This document shows, one piece after another, positions 17,212 to 26,908 of a DNA stretch of 64,000 nt. This DNA is from Acinetobacter sp. TR3 (GTDB lineage: Bacteria; Pseudomonadota; Gammaproteobacteria; Pseudomonadales; Moraxellaceae). The position numbers and the translations under genes were made by a program. The notes beneath the pieces are model-generated. The model did no database searches. It saw only the letters and a program-made list of their open reading frames with translations, and was not told the origin of the DNA. The DNA is taken from the NCBI RefSeq assembly GCF_027105055.1, contig NZ_CP114264.1, positions 558,001 to 622,000 of the forward strand. Direction: 5' to 3'. Position 1 is the first letter of the stretch; the number at the start of each line of letters is the position of its first letter.

Positions 17212-17234
17212 TATATTGTCATAAAGACACTATT
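17212..17234. promoter_or_regulatory. Dyad upstream of prs-nadV, candidate NrtR operator
   Basis: TATATTGTC (17212-17220), spacer ATAAA, GACACTATT (17226-17234); seven of nine arm positions pair. The position and the nearby NrtR gene make it a candidate operator, but I have not verified it against the known NrtR motif. Confidence 0.45.
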
Positions 17235-17511
17235 AAATACAAGTGCTAAATTTGATCGTTTTAATGAAAATAGGGAAGTAATTTAGAAAATAGCCTCATC
17301 TATTTGAACTTAAAAGAGAATGATTTTTAACCTTTTTCATTGGTTGATTTATAAAGCTGACCTTATTCTTCTTTGATATTGATCTTTAGGTCATAGATTC
17401 TGACAATACACTTTGTCAAAATTAAAAATGAAATGCGTTAGCCAAACTGTTTTAATCAATAAAAAGTCAGAAAAGCTAACAAATGCAATAAAACAATAAG
17501 GAAAGCATCCT
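17235..17511. other. Intergenic region between prs and the alcohol dehydrogenase gene
   Basis: Divergent promoters must lie here, but no hexamer pair stands out. No open frame or RNA is recognised. Confidence 0.4.
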
Positions 17512-18684
17512 ATGAAATCTCTGATTTGTCATAACGCTGAGTTAAAGCTAGAAGACAGTCTTCAATTAGTGCCTGCAAAAGGGCAAGTCTTACTTGAAGT
17601 GGTACGTTGTGGAATTTGTGGCTCGGATTTACATATGCAGCATCACTGTGACCATATGCATGATTTGGCAGCACGTGTAGGTTTTAATGGAGTTGCAAAA
17701 TCTTCTGATAAATTAGTCTTAGGTCATGAGTTTTGCGGCAAGGTCTTAGACTATGGCCCAAAAACACGTCGTAAACTGAAAGCGGATAGTTTGGTTTGTG
17801 CGATGCCATTGTTAAATGTTGACCCGCAAGGTTATGTTCCGACGGGACTGTCGCCAAGTGCTTCGGGAGGTTATGCAGAACAAGTCTTGGTGCAATCCAG
17901 TCTGATGTTTGAAGTGCCCAATGGTTTAGACGCAGACAGTGCAGCGTTGACTGAGCCAATGGCAGTTGCTTTACATGCAGTACGTCGGAGTCGCATCAAG
18001 AAAAATGAACCAGCAATCGTGATTGGTTGTGGTCCAGTCGGTTTGGGTGTGATTATTATGCTCAAAGCGGCAGGCGTCAAAACCGTGGTTGCTAGTGATT
18101 TTTCACCTAATCGTCGTCGCTTGGCTGAGCAGTGTGGTGCAGATATCTTGATTGATCCTAAACAGCAATCTCCATTTAGTAGTTGGAAAGAGCTTGGCTT
18201 ATTGGGCAATGTATCTGAAGCAATTAATATGGGGATGGGCATTTTTGATAAGGTGCAGACATTCTCATTGCCGTGGGTGAATGCTATGCGTGTTGGGGAT
18301 AAGCTTGGCCTATTGCCTAAACGTCCCGTGATTTTTGAATGCGTGGGTGTGGCTGGCATCATGCAGCAAATTTTGGAGGGTGCGCCATTGTTCTCACGTA
18401 TTGTGGGTGTTGGTGTCTGTATGCAAAGCGATAAAATTGAGCCTGCATTGGCAATTAATAAAGAATTGGAAATCCAGTATGTACTGGGCTATACACCGCT
18501 TGAGTTCCGTGACACCTTACATATGATTGCGGAAGGCAAAGTGGATTGTTCACCACTCATCACTGGTGTGGTGGGCTTGGAAGGTGTAGGGAATGCCTTT
18601 GATGCCTTACGCGATCCAGAACAACATGCCAAAATTCTGATTGATCCAAAACGAGCTGGTTCAGAGATTCAGCTATTGGGTTGA
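17512..18684 (+). CDS. Zinc-binding alcohol dehydrogenase family protein (MDR)
   Basis: A 390-residue medium-chain dehydrogenase. Catalytic zinc ligands are Cys in CGICGSDLH and the His-Glu pair in LVLGHEFCG. The nucleotide-binding motif is VIGCGPVGLGVI. The four-cysteine structural zinc lobe is absent: the corresponding stretch reads LVCAMPLLNVDPQGYVPTGL. The cofactor-binding Asp after the second strand (VVASDFSPNRRRL) favours NAD. Substrate is unknown; (2,3-)butanediol-type and other secondary alcohols are possible. The RBS AAGGAAAG precedes the ATG. The neighbours do not form an operon with it. Confidence 0.88.
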   Translation: MKSLICHNAELKLEDSLQLVPAKGQVLLEVVRCGICGSDLHMQHHCDHMHDLAARVGFNGVAKSSDKLVLGHEFCGKVLDYGPKTRRKLKADSLVCAMPLLNVDPQGYVPTGLSPSASGGYAEQVLVQSSLMFEVPNGLDADSAALTEPMAVALHAVRRSRIKKNEPAIVIGCGPVGLGVIIMLKAAGVKTVVASDFSPNRRRLAEQCGADILIDPKQQSPFSSWKELGLLGNVSEAINMGMGIFDKVQTFSLPWVNAMRVGDKLGLLPKRPVIFECVGVAGIMQQILEGAPLFSRIVGVGVCMQSDKIEPALAINKELEIQYVLGYTPLEFRDTLHMIAEGKVDCSPLITGVVGLEGVGNAFDALRDPEQHAKILIDPKRAGSEIQLLG

Positions 18685-18743
18685 TGATGTGAATTGATAC
18701 ATCTATTTCGTTGATATTATGGAGATAGATGATTAGGTCATGG

Positions 18744-18780
18744 ATAAAATTAGGCAAGCATTACGATTGCCTAATTTTAT
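18744..18780. terminator. Strong stem-loop after the dehydrogenase
   Basis: A perfect 14-bp stem (18744-18757 with 18767-18780), core TTAGGCAA/TTGCCTAA, loop of nine bases. The arms carry A4 and T4, so termination is probable but the T tract is short. Confidence 0.65.
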
Positions 18781-18837
18781 AATCACGTTTATATCTATGT
18801 ATATTATGTCTTGTTGTTTTAGATACGAGACTGAATC

Positions 18838-19833
18838 ATGGAAATGATGATGAGAAAAATAATAATTTTAGCTGCATTGTTTTTAGTCTTGTTATTGAGT
18901 GTATGTTTATTTAGTCCAAAGCCAACTTTATGGTTGTTGCAACATAGTTTATTTGGCATTCCTCAAGACGATCGTCCTAAGCAATATCTCGATAAAAATG
19001 TACAAGTCTTTAAAGATTTACGCTATCCATCACGATATCAGAAGAATCAGTTTGATTTTTATGCGCCAAATCATCCTTTACAGTATAAACCTTTGATTAT
19101 TTGGGTTCATGGTGGTGGTTTTATTGGTGGGGATAAGTTTGAAGTTAAGGAATATGCAACTCGTTTAGCATACAAGGGTTATTATGTGATGGTACTGAAT
19201 TATGATTTAGTTCCTTCTGCTAAATATCCAGAGCCTGTGATTCAAGTCTCGGAGGCAATCAGATATATCAATACAAGCTTTGCAAATACACATCATTTGA
19301 ATAGCTCTAATCTATTTATTGCAGGTGATTCGGCTGGCGCTCAGATTGCATTACAGTTTTTACTTGTACAGCACAATCCTCAATATGCTGCATTACTCAA
19401 AATACCTGCTATTTTAGAACCACAACAGATTCGTGGATCACTGTTGTATTGTGGACCTTATGATTTAAAAGATATGGTGCAGCAAGCAAATTCATCGATT
19501 ACACGATTTGTATTCAAGCGTGTAGGGTGGGCTTATTTACAGGATAAAAATTGGTTGGTTAATCCAAATGATATTGGGCTAACGGCTTCTGATCATTTGA
19601 CTGTAAACTTACCCGCAATCTATTTGACCGATGGAAATACAGCATCTTTTGAACAGCAAGCTCGGCAACTTGCTATAGAACTTAAAAAGCGTTCAGTTCC
19701 GACGACGACCAGATTTTTTGATCAGGCAACTTATCCGACAGGTCATGAATATCAATTTTTACTAAAAACTCTACCTGCTCAGCTCACCTTCAAAGATACA
19801 TTGCATTTCTTAGAGGAAAATCGAACTAGGTAA
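18838..19833 (+). CDS. Alpha/beta hydrolase, HSL-type esterase, membrane-anchored or exported
   Basis: Hydrolyses an ester of unknown identity. After an N-terminal hydrophobic stretch (IIILAALFLVLLLSVCLF) come the oxyanion motif HGGGF in IIWVHGGGFIGGD, the nucleophile elbow GDSAGAQIA, an Asp in YLTDGNTASF and a His in YPTGHEYQF, together forming the triad of the hormone-sensitive-lipase family. The length of 331 residues is normal. Several ATG codons cluster at the start (18838, 18844, 18847, 18850), so the exact N-terminus is uncertain by a few residues. Confidence 0.87.
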   Translation: MEMMMRKIIILAALFLVLLLSVCLFSPKPTLWLLQHSLFGIPQDDRPKQYLDKNVQVFKDLRYPSRYQKNQFDFYAPNHPLQYKPLIIWVHGGGFIGGDKFEVKEYATRLAYKGYYVMVLNYDLVPSAKYPEPVIQVSEAIRYINTSFANTHHLNSSNLFIAGDSAGAQIALQFLLVQHNPQYAALLKIPAILEPQQIRGSLLYCGPYDLKDMVQQANSSITRFVFKRVGWAYLQDKNWLVNPNDIGLTASDHLTVNLPAIYLTDGNTASFEQQARQLAIELKKRSVPTTTRFFDQATYPTGHEYQFLLKTLPAQLTFKDTLHFLEENRTR

Positions 19834-20190
19834 GTTGTTTTGATTTATAGAAGTACTCATAAGTATTTCTAAGACTTTTTATTCAGTTTATGTTCTTTAA
19901 GAATCGAATTTTTCCTATTTTGGGAATGTGGAAGAATCTTTAAATGATGGTTAGATTTAAATATAAAATAGATAAGAGTTTTTAGATAGTGAAATTAATA
20001 TTTTAATTTTACTTTTAAATAGAGGTTTTTTAGTGTGTTTAATTTTTTTATTATGTAGTTTAAACCAATTTTATTGTTTTGTTTGTGGTTTGTTATTCAT
20101 AAATCTAGTAATGTTTGGCTTTATTAGGTAGAGGAGAATCGGTTCTCTTCTTTTGTATTTTTAGTTTCTAATATTGAAATGATGACGTAA
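19834..20190. other. AT-rich intergenic region
   Basis: 357 bp with no gene, RNA or strong hairpin that I can recognise. Confidence 0.5.
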
Positions 20191-21846
20191 ATGAATAAAT
20201 TAGATTTGATATTAAAAAGCAGCATTGCTTTGGTTATCTGTTTGGTATTACAAGCATGTGCGACAACGCCACAATCAAGAGCAGTGAATGGACATGCAAA
20301 AAATGTATTTCAACCAAACAAACAGGAAGAAAAATTATACCCTATTGTTTTAAGCATTGGCTTTAATACTGGAATGAATTTTCCAACATTGTTAGTGGAA
20401 AGTCTTTCAGAACAAACAATGATTCAGAAAAAAAATAAGGTATATGAAATTAACGTGATAAATGCTGACGTTTCGCGCTCTACCTTGATTTATAGCGGAA
20501 AACTACCTGCGGGTGAATATCGTATTGTCGAGCTGAATAGTTTTATGCCTAGTGCAAATCCTATGCTCACGGGGACTACAAAATTTATTAGTTTAGCTGA
20601 TGATTCAATGGGTACTTTTAAGGTGGTTGAGGATACAACAACTGATCTTGGTCGTATGCTATTAACTCATGCAAACGATGCTTATATTTTTTCAAGGTCT
20701 GAAAACTATGCATCCAACAAAAATTTAATAAATAAATTTGGAGATAAATATCTTCAGGCAATTTATAGAGATAAGGTTTTAACAGGCTGGACTCAACCAA
20801 TTGCAGAGATTGAAAAGAAATTTGGTAATGAAAATAAATTATTACCATTCGGGATGCAGTGTTTTAAGGAAACACAAGAGAATAGGGTGGTTGCAGCAAG
20901 TAAAATTGGCTCGGTTTTTTCTTTTTCCCTCATTGATGACATCAAAGATAGAAAAGAAAAAGCCAAAATACTTCATAGTCAAGAAGGCCTAGCTTTTGAT
21001 TGTGTAACAATAAAAGAAAATAGTAGTTTTGATTTTTTAGCTTATGGTGAGATGAATAATTTCTATAAGCATCAAAAAGGGAGTGATGTGCTGAGTCCCG
21101 TTGATACGGGTAATTTGCCTATAGGAATCATTGCTTATGTTGTTGGTAACGATCAACAAGGTTGGTATTTAGCACATATTGTGGGAACTGATCTGACCAT
21201 TTATCGTAGTGAACGTTTGGAAAAGGGTGATTGGAAACCTGTTTTAACAAAAAAAATATTTAATGCTTGGTTAGGGTTAAATGGTTTTTGGATGTGGGAG
21301 GATGAACATGGTTTTGATTATGCTGATATGTATGGAAATATTAATCGGTATGACTATGCAACCAAAGCATGGAGTCAAAATAAGGTACCCGATAATGCTA
21401 ATATCACACAGTTGTTTGTTAACCCAGACCAATCATTTAGCTTGATTACTTCGAAAGGTGGTTTTGCAGGTATTTTTGCGAAGCAATTTAATTCAAAAGA
21501 TCATGGTGCTACATGGCAAAAAATTGATAGCCCATTTAAGGTAAATATTTGGCCTGCACAATTTTCAAAGCAAGGGGATATTTACATTGCTTCTGGACCA
21601 TTTAGTAGGGGAGAATTGGCCGTTAAAGAACATGGAACACAAGCATGGCAAAAACGTGAAATAATACCGCAGAGTTATGTCACGGTGCTTGATTCAGGTG
21701 CTCTTTTGAATACATATTTCTTATCAAGCTATGCTGTAGTCAAATTTTCTGAAGATAAAGGTAAGACATGGAAGGGAATTTATAGTACTTATAATAAGAA
21801 ATTAAAAGAACTTGAAGAGCAGCAGAAAGCTTTAAACAAAAAGTAA
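20191..21846 (+). CDS. Lipoprotein with Asp-box (BNR) motifs, function unknown
   Basis: The signal peptide ends in the lipobox LQAC, so Cys22 would be lipidated. The 551-residue product has an N-terminal domain of about 150 residues. A region with the repeated look of a beta-propeller follows and includes two Asp-box motifs, SKDHGATW and SEDKGKTW (pattern SxDxGxTW), seen in sialidase-like and sortilin-like propellers. Catalytic sialidase residues are not evident. It ends in a charged coil (KKLKELEEQQKALNKK). It stands alone. A structural or binding role at the membrane is inferred. Confidence 0.82.
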   Translation: MNKLDLILKSSIALVICLVLQACATTPQSRAVNGHAKNVFQPNKQEEKLYPIVLSIGFNTGMNFPTLLVESLSEQTMIQKKNKVYEINVINADVSRSTLIYSGKLPAGEYRIVELNSFMPSANPMLTGTTKFISLADDSMGTFKVVEDTTTDLGRMLLTHANDAYIFSRSENYASNKNLINKFGDKYLQAIYRDKVLTGWTQPIAEIEKKFGNENKLLPFGMQCFKETQENRVVAASKIGSVFSFSLIDDIKDRKEKAKILHSQEGLAFDCVTIKENSSFDFLAYGEMNNFYKHQKGSDVLSPVDTGNLPIGIIAYVVGNDQQGWYLAHIVGTDLTIYRSERLEKGDWKPVLTKKIFNAWLGLNGFWMWEDEHGFDYADMYGNINRYDYATKAWSQNKVPDNANITQLFVNPDQSFSLITSKGGFAGIFAKQFNSKDHGATWQKIDSPFKVNIWPAQFSKQGDIYIASGPFSRGELAVKEHGTQAWQKREIIPQSYVTVLDSGALLNTYFLSSYAVVKFSEDKGKTWKGIYSTYNKKLKELEEQQKALNKK

Positions 21847-21873
21847 GCTAATGATTTAATTTAAATTAGTAAT

Positions 21874-21903
21874 AAAAAAACCGCCATAAAAGGCGGTTTT
21901 TTT
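21874..21903. terminator. Bidirectional terminator between the lipoprotein gene and nrdB
   Basis: AAAAAAACCGCC (21874-21885) pairs with GGCGGTTTTTTT (21892-21903). It serves two convergent genes. Confidence 0.9.
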
Positions 21904-21925
21904 ATTACTTAGCTAATAAGTCTGT

Positions 21926-23209
21926 TTACCAGCTTAACGCTCCGCCCGTTTGGTAATCCGTAACGCGCGTTTCAAAAAAGTTCTTCTCTTTACGCAAGTC
22001 CATCATCTCAGACATCCACGCAAAAGGATTGGTTACACCTGCAAACTGTTCAGGTAAACCAAGTTGAGATAAACGACGGTTACAGATGAACTTCAAATAC
22101 TCTTCCATCATTGCCGCATTCATACCCAATACACCACGTGGCATTGTGTCACGTGCATATTCGATTTCAAGCATTGTGCCTTCAAGAATCATCTGAATCA
22201 CTTCTTGTTGGAACTCAGCCGTCCATAAGTGTGGGTTTTCAATCTTGATTTGGTTGATCATGTCGATACCAAAGTTCAAGTGCATTGATTCATCACGCAA
22301 GATGTATTGGAATTGCTCAGCAACACCGTTCATCTTATTACGGCGACCCATACTCAAGATTTGAGTAAAACCACAGTAGAAGAAAATACCTTCAAGAACA
22401 CAATAGAATGCAATCAAGTTACGCAGTAAACGTTGATCGTTTTCAGGTGTACCTGTATGGAAATTAGGATCGGTTAACGATTGAGTGTACTTCAAACCCC
22501 ATGATGCTTTACGTGCAACACTTGGAATCTCACGGTACATGTTGAAGACTTCGCCTTCATCCATTCCTAAAGATTCGATGCAGTATTGGTAAGCATGTGT
22601 ATGAATCGCTTCCTCAAATGCCTGACGCAAAATATATTGGCGGCATTCAGGATTGGTAATATGACGATAGATTGCCAATACCAAGTTGTTTGCAACCAAT
22701 GAATCTGCGGTAGAGAAGAAACCTAAAGAGCGCATTACAATCGTACGCTCATCTTCAGTTAAACCATTTTCAGACTTCCAAAGTGCGATGTCATGGTTCA
22801 TGTTGACTTCTTGTGGCATCCAATGGTTTGCGCATCCATCAAGATATTTTTGCCAAGCCCATTCATATTTAAATGGAACAAGTTGGTTTAAATCCGCACG
22901 ACAGTTGATCATCGCTTTATCATCAACTTGTACGCGCTGCGCACCCATTTCAAGCTCTTCTAAGCCTGGTGCAACATCAAGGTTTTCTAAGGCTTGAGAT
23001 GCTCGAGCCAACGAATCGGTTGGATTTGTTGATCTGATGGTACTGGTTCCAGTGGGTTGTGCAACTGCCACGCGCGGCGATGGTTGCTCTGAATCAGATA
23101 CCACTTGCGTATTAACCGTTTTTTGCGAGTCGAGGGACGCAGACTTGTGTTCAGGTGCAGTCGGTTTTTGCGTATCATCTTCAAAATCGTCCCAGCTAAG
23201 GATAGACAT
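21926..23209 (-). CDS. nrdB: Class Ia ribonucleotide reductase, beta subunit
   Basis: Carries the di-iron tyrosyl radical that starts ribonucleotide reduction in NrdA. The ATG at 23209 ([12 protein letters not shown]) has TGAGA upstream; an in-frame GTG at 23221 has no RBS. It gives 427 residues. A non-conserved acidic N-terminal part (to about 95) is followed by the ferritin-like core with iron ligands in [20 protein letters not shown] and [25 protein letters not shown] carries a tyrosine where I expect the radical site. It is the last gene of the nrd operon, whose two inner genes separate it from nrdA. Confidence 0.95.
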   Translation of the reverse strand: MSILSWDDFEDDTQKPTAPEHKSASLDSQKTVNTQVVSDSEQPSPRVAVAQPTGTSTIRSTNPTDSLARASQALENLDVAPGLEELEMGAQRVQVDDKAMINCRADLNQLVPFKYEWAWQKYLDGCANHWMPQEVNMNHDIALWKSENGLTEDERTIVMRSLGFFSTADSLVANNLVLAIYRHITNPECRQYILRQAFEEAIHTHAYQYCIESLGMDEGEVFNMYREIPSVARKASWGLKYTQSLTDPNFHTGTPENDQRLLRNLIAFYCVLEGIFFYCGFTQILSMGRRNKMNGVAEQFQYILRDESMHLNFGIDMINQIKIENPHLWTAEFQQEVIQMILEGTMLEIEYARDTMPRGVLGMNAAMMEEYLKFICNRRLSQLGLPEQFAGVTNPFAWMSEMMDLRKEKNFFETRVTDYQTGGALSW

Positions 23210-23250
23210 ATTTAATCTCACTATAATCTTAATTTATTTACATTGCAGTT

Positions 23251-23715
23251 TTAAAAAATGAAAATGGCGCATAAAAAACATAGCAAAACAAAAAGGGTAA
23301 TAATCAATCCCATCATCGCTAAACGTTTGAGATTGATAGCTGCGGGAAGTGAGTTTGGCGTTAATAATTTGCCTGTTTCATCATAAATGGCAATCGCTCT
23401 TGCCCCGCTACTTAGCCCTAGCTCTTGTAATGCTCGTATTTCTACTTGTGTTAAACCAAATTCCATTCGCTCCATTGCTTGAATAAACATATAAGGAGCT
23501 AGATACTTAAAACCGCCACCACCACGCTTGAGTAACTGCATTAATGTAGTTTCAGCGATACTAAAATCACCTAATAACGAACGTGGATGTGAAAACTGTG
23601 CACATTCAGTTAGATATTCTGTAGAAGATGGATAATGAAGTACTATCCGATCGACATAAATCTGTACTAAAACAGCAGGAGCATCAGCATATCGTTCTAA
23701 ATCAGGTTGAAGCAT
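23251..23715 (-). CDS. MreB-like (partial actin fold) protein with C-terminal membrane anchor
   Basis: The ATG at 23715 follows GGGAAG and gives 154 residues. QIYVDRIVLHYPSSTEY (18-34), GDFSIAETTLMQLLKR (49-64) and LTQVEIRALQELGLSSGARA (88-107) resemble, in order, E. coli MreB segments IYVKGQGIVLNEPSVVAI, ADFFVTEKMLQHFIKQ and [20 protein letters not shown]. The second half of MreB with its nucleotide-binding motifs is absent. Instead residues 132-154 form one hydrophobic helix reaching the C-terminus. It sits in the nrd operon, 41 bp from nrdB. Resemblance is by eye; ATP binding is unlikely, and the role is unknown. Confidence 0.7.
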   Translation of the reverse strand: MLQPDLERYADAPAVLVQIYVDRIVLHYPSSTEYLTECAQFSHPRSLLGDFSIAETTLMQLLKRGGGGFKYLAPYMFIQAMERMEFGLTQVEIRALQELGLSSGARAIAIYDETGKLLTPNSLPAAINLKRLAMMGLIITLFVLLCFLCAIFIF

Positions 23716-23739
23716 AGTTCTACTTCCCAATAAAGCACT

Positions 23740-23871
23740 TTATTGATCCTGCTTACGCTGTTGTTTACGAATGGCTAAAAATGCATAGACCATTGGTATA
23801 TAAAAGAAAATAAAGGCAAAGATTAAAACAGCTAGTCCTAACATATAGTTATGGCTAATATTCAACATCAT
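23740..23871 (-). CDS. 43-aa single-helix membrane protein in the nrd operon
   Basis: The small frame starts ATGATG at 23871 with GAGG six bases upstream and ends at 23740. The product has a short polar start, one hydrophobic helix (LGLAVLIFAFIFFYIPMVYA) and a basic tail LAIRKQQRKQDQ, suggesting one membrane span with cytoplasmic C-terminus. It lies 24 bp from the next gene and 68 bp after nrdA. Function unknown. The good RBS and operon position support it as real. Confidence 0.65.
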   Translation of the reverse strand: MMLNISHNYMLGLAVLIFAFIFFYIPMVYAFLAIRKQQRKQDQ

Positions 23872-23939
23872 CTTTGCCTCTATATTTTAAATCTTGAATA
23901 AGCCCTACTTTATTCGAGAAGGGCTATCCCAAGAGCTAA

Positions 23940-26774
23940 TTACTGACAAGCTTCACAATCTGGATTGTCGATTGAACAAGCCATTGGTACTGGAGCTGCT
24001 GTTGTGAAACCATCTTCTTCAACTTGAGCTTCAGGTTTTTTCTCTTCAACTGCTTGAGCTGCAACGATAGGTGCTTCAATTGTCGCTGGTTTTACTGCAT
24101 TCAGTGCACCCGTATTAATTGTTGATTTCTCAGCAGATGTTGCACCTAAAGCTCGGAGGTAATATGTGGTTTTAAGACCACGTAACCATGCCATCTTATA
24201 CGTGATGTCGAGTTTCTTACCGTTTGCACCAGCAATGTAAAGGTTCAATGACTGTGCTTGATCGATCCACTTTTGACGACGGGAAGCAGCATCTACGATC
24301 CAACGTGTATCTACTTCAAACGCAGTTGCGAAGATTGCTTTTAATTCTTCAGGAATACGCGCAATTTTTTGAACTGAACCTTCAAAGTGTTTCAGGTCAT
24401 TCACCATTACAGTATCCCACAGACCACGTTCTTTTAATGCACGAACAAGGTAAGGGTTGATCACGGTGAACTCACCAGAAAGGTTAGATTTCACATACAA
24501 GTTCTGGAAAGTTGGCTCAATCGATTGAGACACGCCACAAATGTTAGAGATCGTTGCAGTCGGTGCAATCGCCATCACATTTGAGTTACGCATACCGTCT
24601 TTTTGAACTTTGGCACGTAAAGTGTCCCAGTCTAAACGTTGAGTACGATCAACTTCAAACATACGCTCTGGACGAGATTTCGCAACGATTTCTAAAGAAT
24701 CGATTGGTAGGATACCTTGATCCCACAATGAACCTTTGAATGTTGAATAAGCACCACGTTCGATTGCTAAGTTACTCGATGTTTCGATTGCATAATAGCT
24801 GATCACTTCCATTGATTCATCAGCAAAATCGACTGCTGCATCTGAACCATAAGCGATGCCCATTTCATAAAGTGCATCTTGGAAGCCCATGATACCCATA
24901 CCCACAGGGCGGTGCTTCATGTTCGAGTTTTTCGCTTGTGGTACAGCGTAGTAGTTAATGTCGATGACGTTATCAAGCATACGTACTGCAGTTTTAATGG
25001 TACGAGCAAGCTTTTCACGATCTAACACACCACCTTGAACGTGTTGTACAAGGTTAATCGAACCTAAGTTACAGACCGCGATTTCATCTTGGTTTGTATT
25101 TAAAGTGATTTCTGTACACAAGTTAGATGAGTGAACTACACCTACATGTTGTTGTGGTGAACGTAAGTTACATACGTCTTTGAATGTAATCCACGGGTGA
25201 CCTGTTTCGAACAACATTGAAAGCATTTTGCGCCATAAGTCTTTCGCACGTACTTTCTTGTGGAGCATGTTTTCTTGTTTTGCTACAGCTTCGTAGTGTG
25301 CATAACGCTCAGCAAATTCAGCACCTGTTAAGTCATGCAAGTCTGGTGTTTCAGAAGGAGTGAACAGTGTCCATTCAGCATCTTCAAACACACGTTGCAT
25401 AAATAAATCAGGAACCCAGTTTGCTGTGTTCATGTCATGTGTACGGCGACGGTCATCACCTGTGTTTTTACGTAGCTCTAGGAATTCTTCAACGTCCAAG
25501 TGCCAAGTTTCTAAGTAAGCACAGACTGCGCCTTTACGCTTACCACCTTGGTTCACCGCAACAGCCGTGTCGTTGGCAACTTTTAGGAAAGGTACAACAC
25601 CTTGTGATTTACCGTTTGTGCCTTTGATATATGAGTTCAAAGCACGCACAGGTGTCCAGTCATTACCTAAACCACCCGCCCATTTTGAGAGCATAGCGTT
25701 GTCACGCATTGCACCATAAATGTCATATAGGTCATCACCAATTGTTGTTAAATAACAGCTTGATAATTGTGGACGTAATGTACCAGAGTTAAACAGGGTT
25801 GGCGTAGAAGCCATGTAGTCGAAGCTAGACAATAAGTTATAGAACTCAATTGCACGTTCTTCTTTATTTTCTTCATTGAGCGATAGACCCATCGATACGC
25901 GCATAAAGAATAATTGCGGTAATTCGAAACGTACGCCATTTGAATGAATGAAGTAACGGTCAAATAAAGTTTGTAGACCTAAATAAGTAAACTGGTTTGA
26001 ACGTTCTGGTTGGATCGCTGCTGCCAATTTTGCAAGGTCAAAATCAAGAAGATCAGCAGAAAGAAGATCAAGCTCGATCCCTTTCTTCAAGAAAGTTTCT
26101 AAAGCATCATTTTCTAATGTGTCTGTAGATAGACCTAAGAACTCTAAACCTGTGCTCACTAGCTCATTACGTAATAAGCGTGCAGTTACATACGTGTAGT
26201 TTGGCTCTTGCTCGATACGAGTACGTGTTGCCATCATCATGGTGGTTGCGATGTCGCTTTCTTTTACGCCGTTGTATAAGTTTTTAACGGTTTCATCGAC
26301 GATCGCTTGAACATCAATCCCTTCCAAACCTTCACTTGCTGTTTCGATTGTCGCTGTGAGTGCATCGAGGTCTAATGGTTGGAGCTGTCCATGAGCATCA
26401 GTGATTTGAAGGGTAGGATGATGGTTCGCGCCTGCTTGCTGACGAGCAGTGGCACGTTGTTCACGATAAATAACGTAGGCACGTGCAACTTTTTGCTCGC
26501 CTGTGCGCATAAGTGCTAATTCAACTTGGTCTTGAATTTCTTCGATATGAATCGTACCGCCAGAAGGTAAACGACGATTAAACGTATTGAGTACCATCTC
26601 TGTTAATTGAGTGATACGGTCATGGATGCGACTAGAGTCAGCACCTTGTTGACCTTCAACAGCTAAAAAGGCTTTCCCGATCGCAACAGAAATTTTCTCG
26701 GCATTAAAAGACGCGATTTCACCAGTGCGCTTAATTACCTGAATTTGACCAGGAGTAGAAGTGATGATGCTCAT
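23940..26774 (-). CDS. nrdA: Class Ia ribonucleotide reductase, alpha subunit
   Basis: Reduces ribonucleoside diphosphates to deoxy forms. With 944 residues it is longer than E. coli NrdA (about 760) and carries two N-terminal ATP-cone-like domains, about 10-105 and 120-208, as in Pseudomonas NrdA. Catalytic parts seen are the cysteine in SSCYLTTIGD, the radical cysteine in SSNLCTEITL, VCNLGSINL, and the C-terminal redox pair in DNPDCEACQ. A lower-conservation linker (about 890-930) precedes the tail. Upstream are candidate NrdR boxes, a candidate sigma70 promoter and paired DnaA boxes. It heads a four-gene operon. Confidence 0.96.
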   Translation of the reverse strand: MSIITSTPGQIQVIKRTGEIASFNAEKISVAIGKAFLAVEGQQGADSSRIHDRITQLTEMVLNTFNRRLPSGGTIHIEEIQDQVELALMRTGEQKVARAYVIYREQRATARQQAGANHHPTLQITDAHGQLQPLDLDALTATIETASEGLEGIDVQAIVDETVKNLYNGVKESDIATTMMMATRTRIEQEPNYTYVTARLLRNELVSTGLEFLGLSTDTLENDALETFLKKGIELDLLSADLLDFDLAKLAAAIQPERSNQFTYLGLQTLFDRYFIHSNGVRFELPQLFFMRVSMGLSLNEENKEERAIEFYNLLSSFDYMASTPTLFNSGTLRPQLSSCYLTTIGDDLYDIYGAMRDNAMLSKWAGGLGNDWTPVRALNSYIKGTNGKSQGVVPFLKVANDTAVAVNQGGKRKGAVCAYLETWHLDVEEFLELRKNTGDDRRRTHDMNTANWVPDLFMQRVFEDAEWTLFTPSETPDLHDLTGAEFAERYAHYEAVAKQENMLHKKVRAKDLWRKMLSMLFETGHPWITFKDVCNLRSPQQHVGVVHSSNLCTEITLNTNQDEIAVCNLGSINLVQHVQGGVLDREKLARTIKTAVRMLDNVIDINYYAVPQAKNSNMKHRPVGMGIMGFQDALYEMGIAYGSDAAVDFADESMEVISYYAIETSSNLAIERGAYSTFKGSLWDQGILPIDSLEIVAKSRPERMFEVDRTQRLDWDTLRAKVQKDGMRNSNVMAIAPTATISNICGVSQSIEPTFQNLYVKSNLSGEFTVINPYLVRALKERGLWDTVMVNDLKHFEGSVQKIARIPEELKAIFATAFEVDTRWIVDAASRRQKWIDQAQSLNLYIAGANGKKLDITYKMAWLRGLKTTYYLRALGATSAEKSTINTGALNAVKPATIEAPIVAAQAVEEKKPEAQVEEDGFTTAAPVPMACSIDNPDCEACQ

Positions 26775-26860
26775 GTCAGCATAGCTCCATTATCATCTAT
26801 TTTTATGTTCATAGACCGTTTGAATCGAGCAAAATGTATGCCACGATGTTTGAGGGATAA

Positions 26861-26908
26861 ACACAATACTTAGTGGTTAAAGTTTATTTTCAACACAAGA
26901 TACGGGAT
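26861..26908 (-). promoter_or_regulatory. Tandem NrdR boxes upstream of nrdA
   Basis: ACACAATACTTAGTGG (26861-26876) matches the NrdR consensus ACACWATATATWGTGT at 13 of 16 positions. ACACAAGATACGGGAT (26893-26908) matches at 11 of 16. Their starts are 32 bp apart, the three-turn spacing typical of NrdR operators. The second box covers the proposed -10 region of nrdA. Confidence 0.75.
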
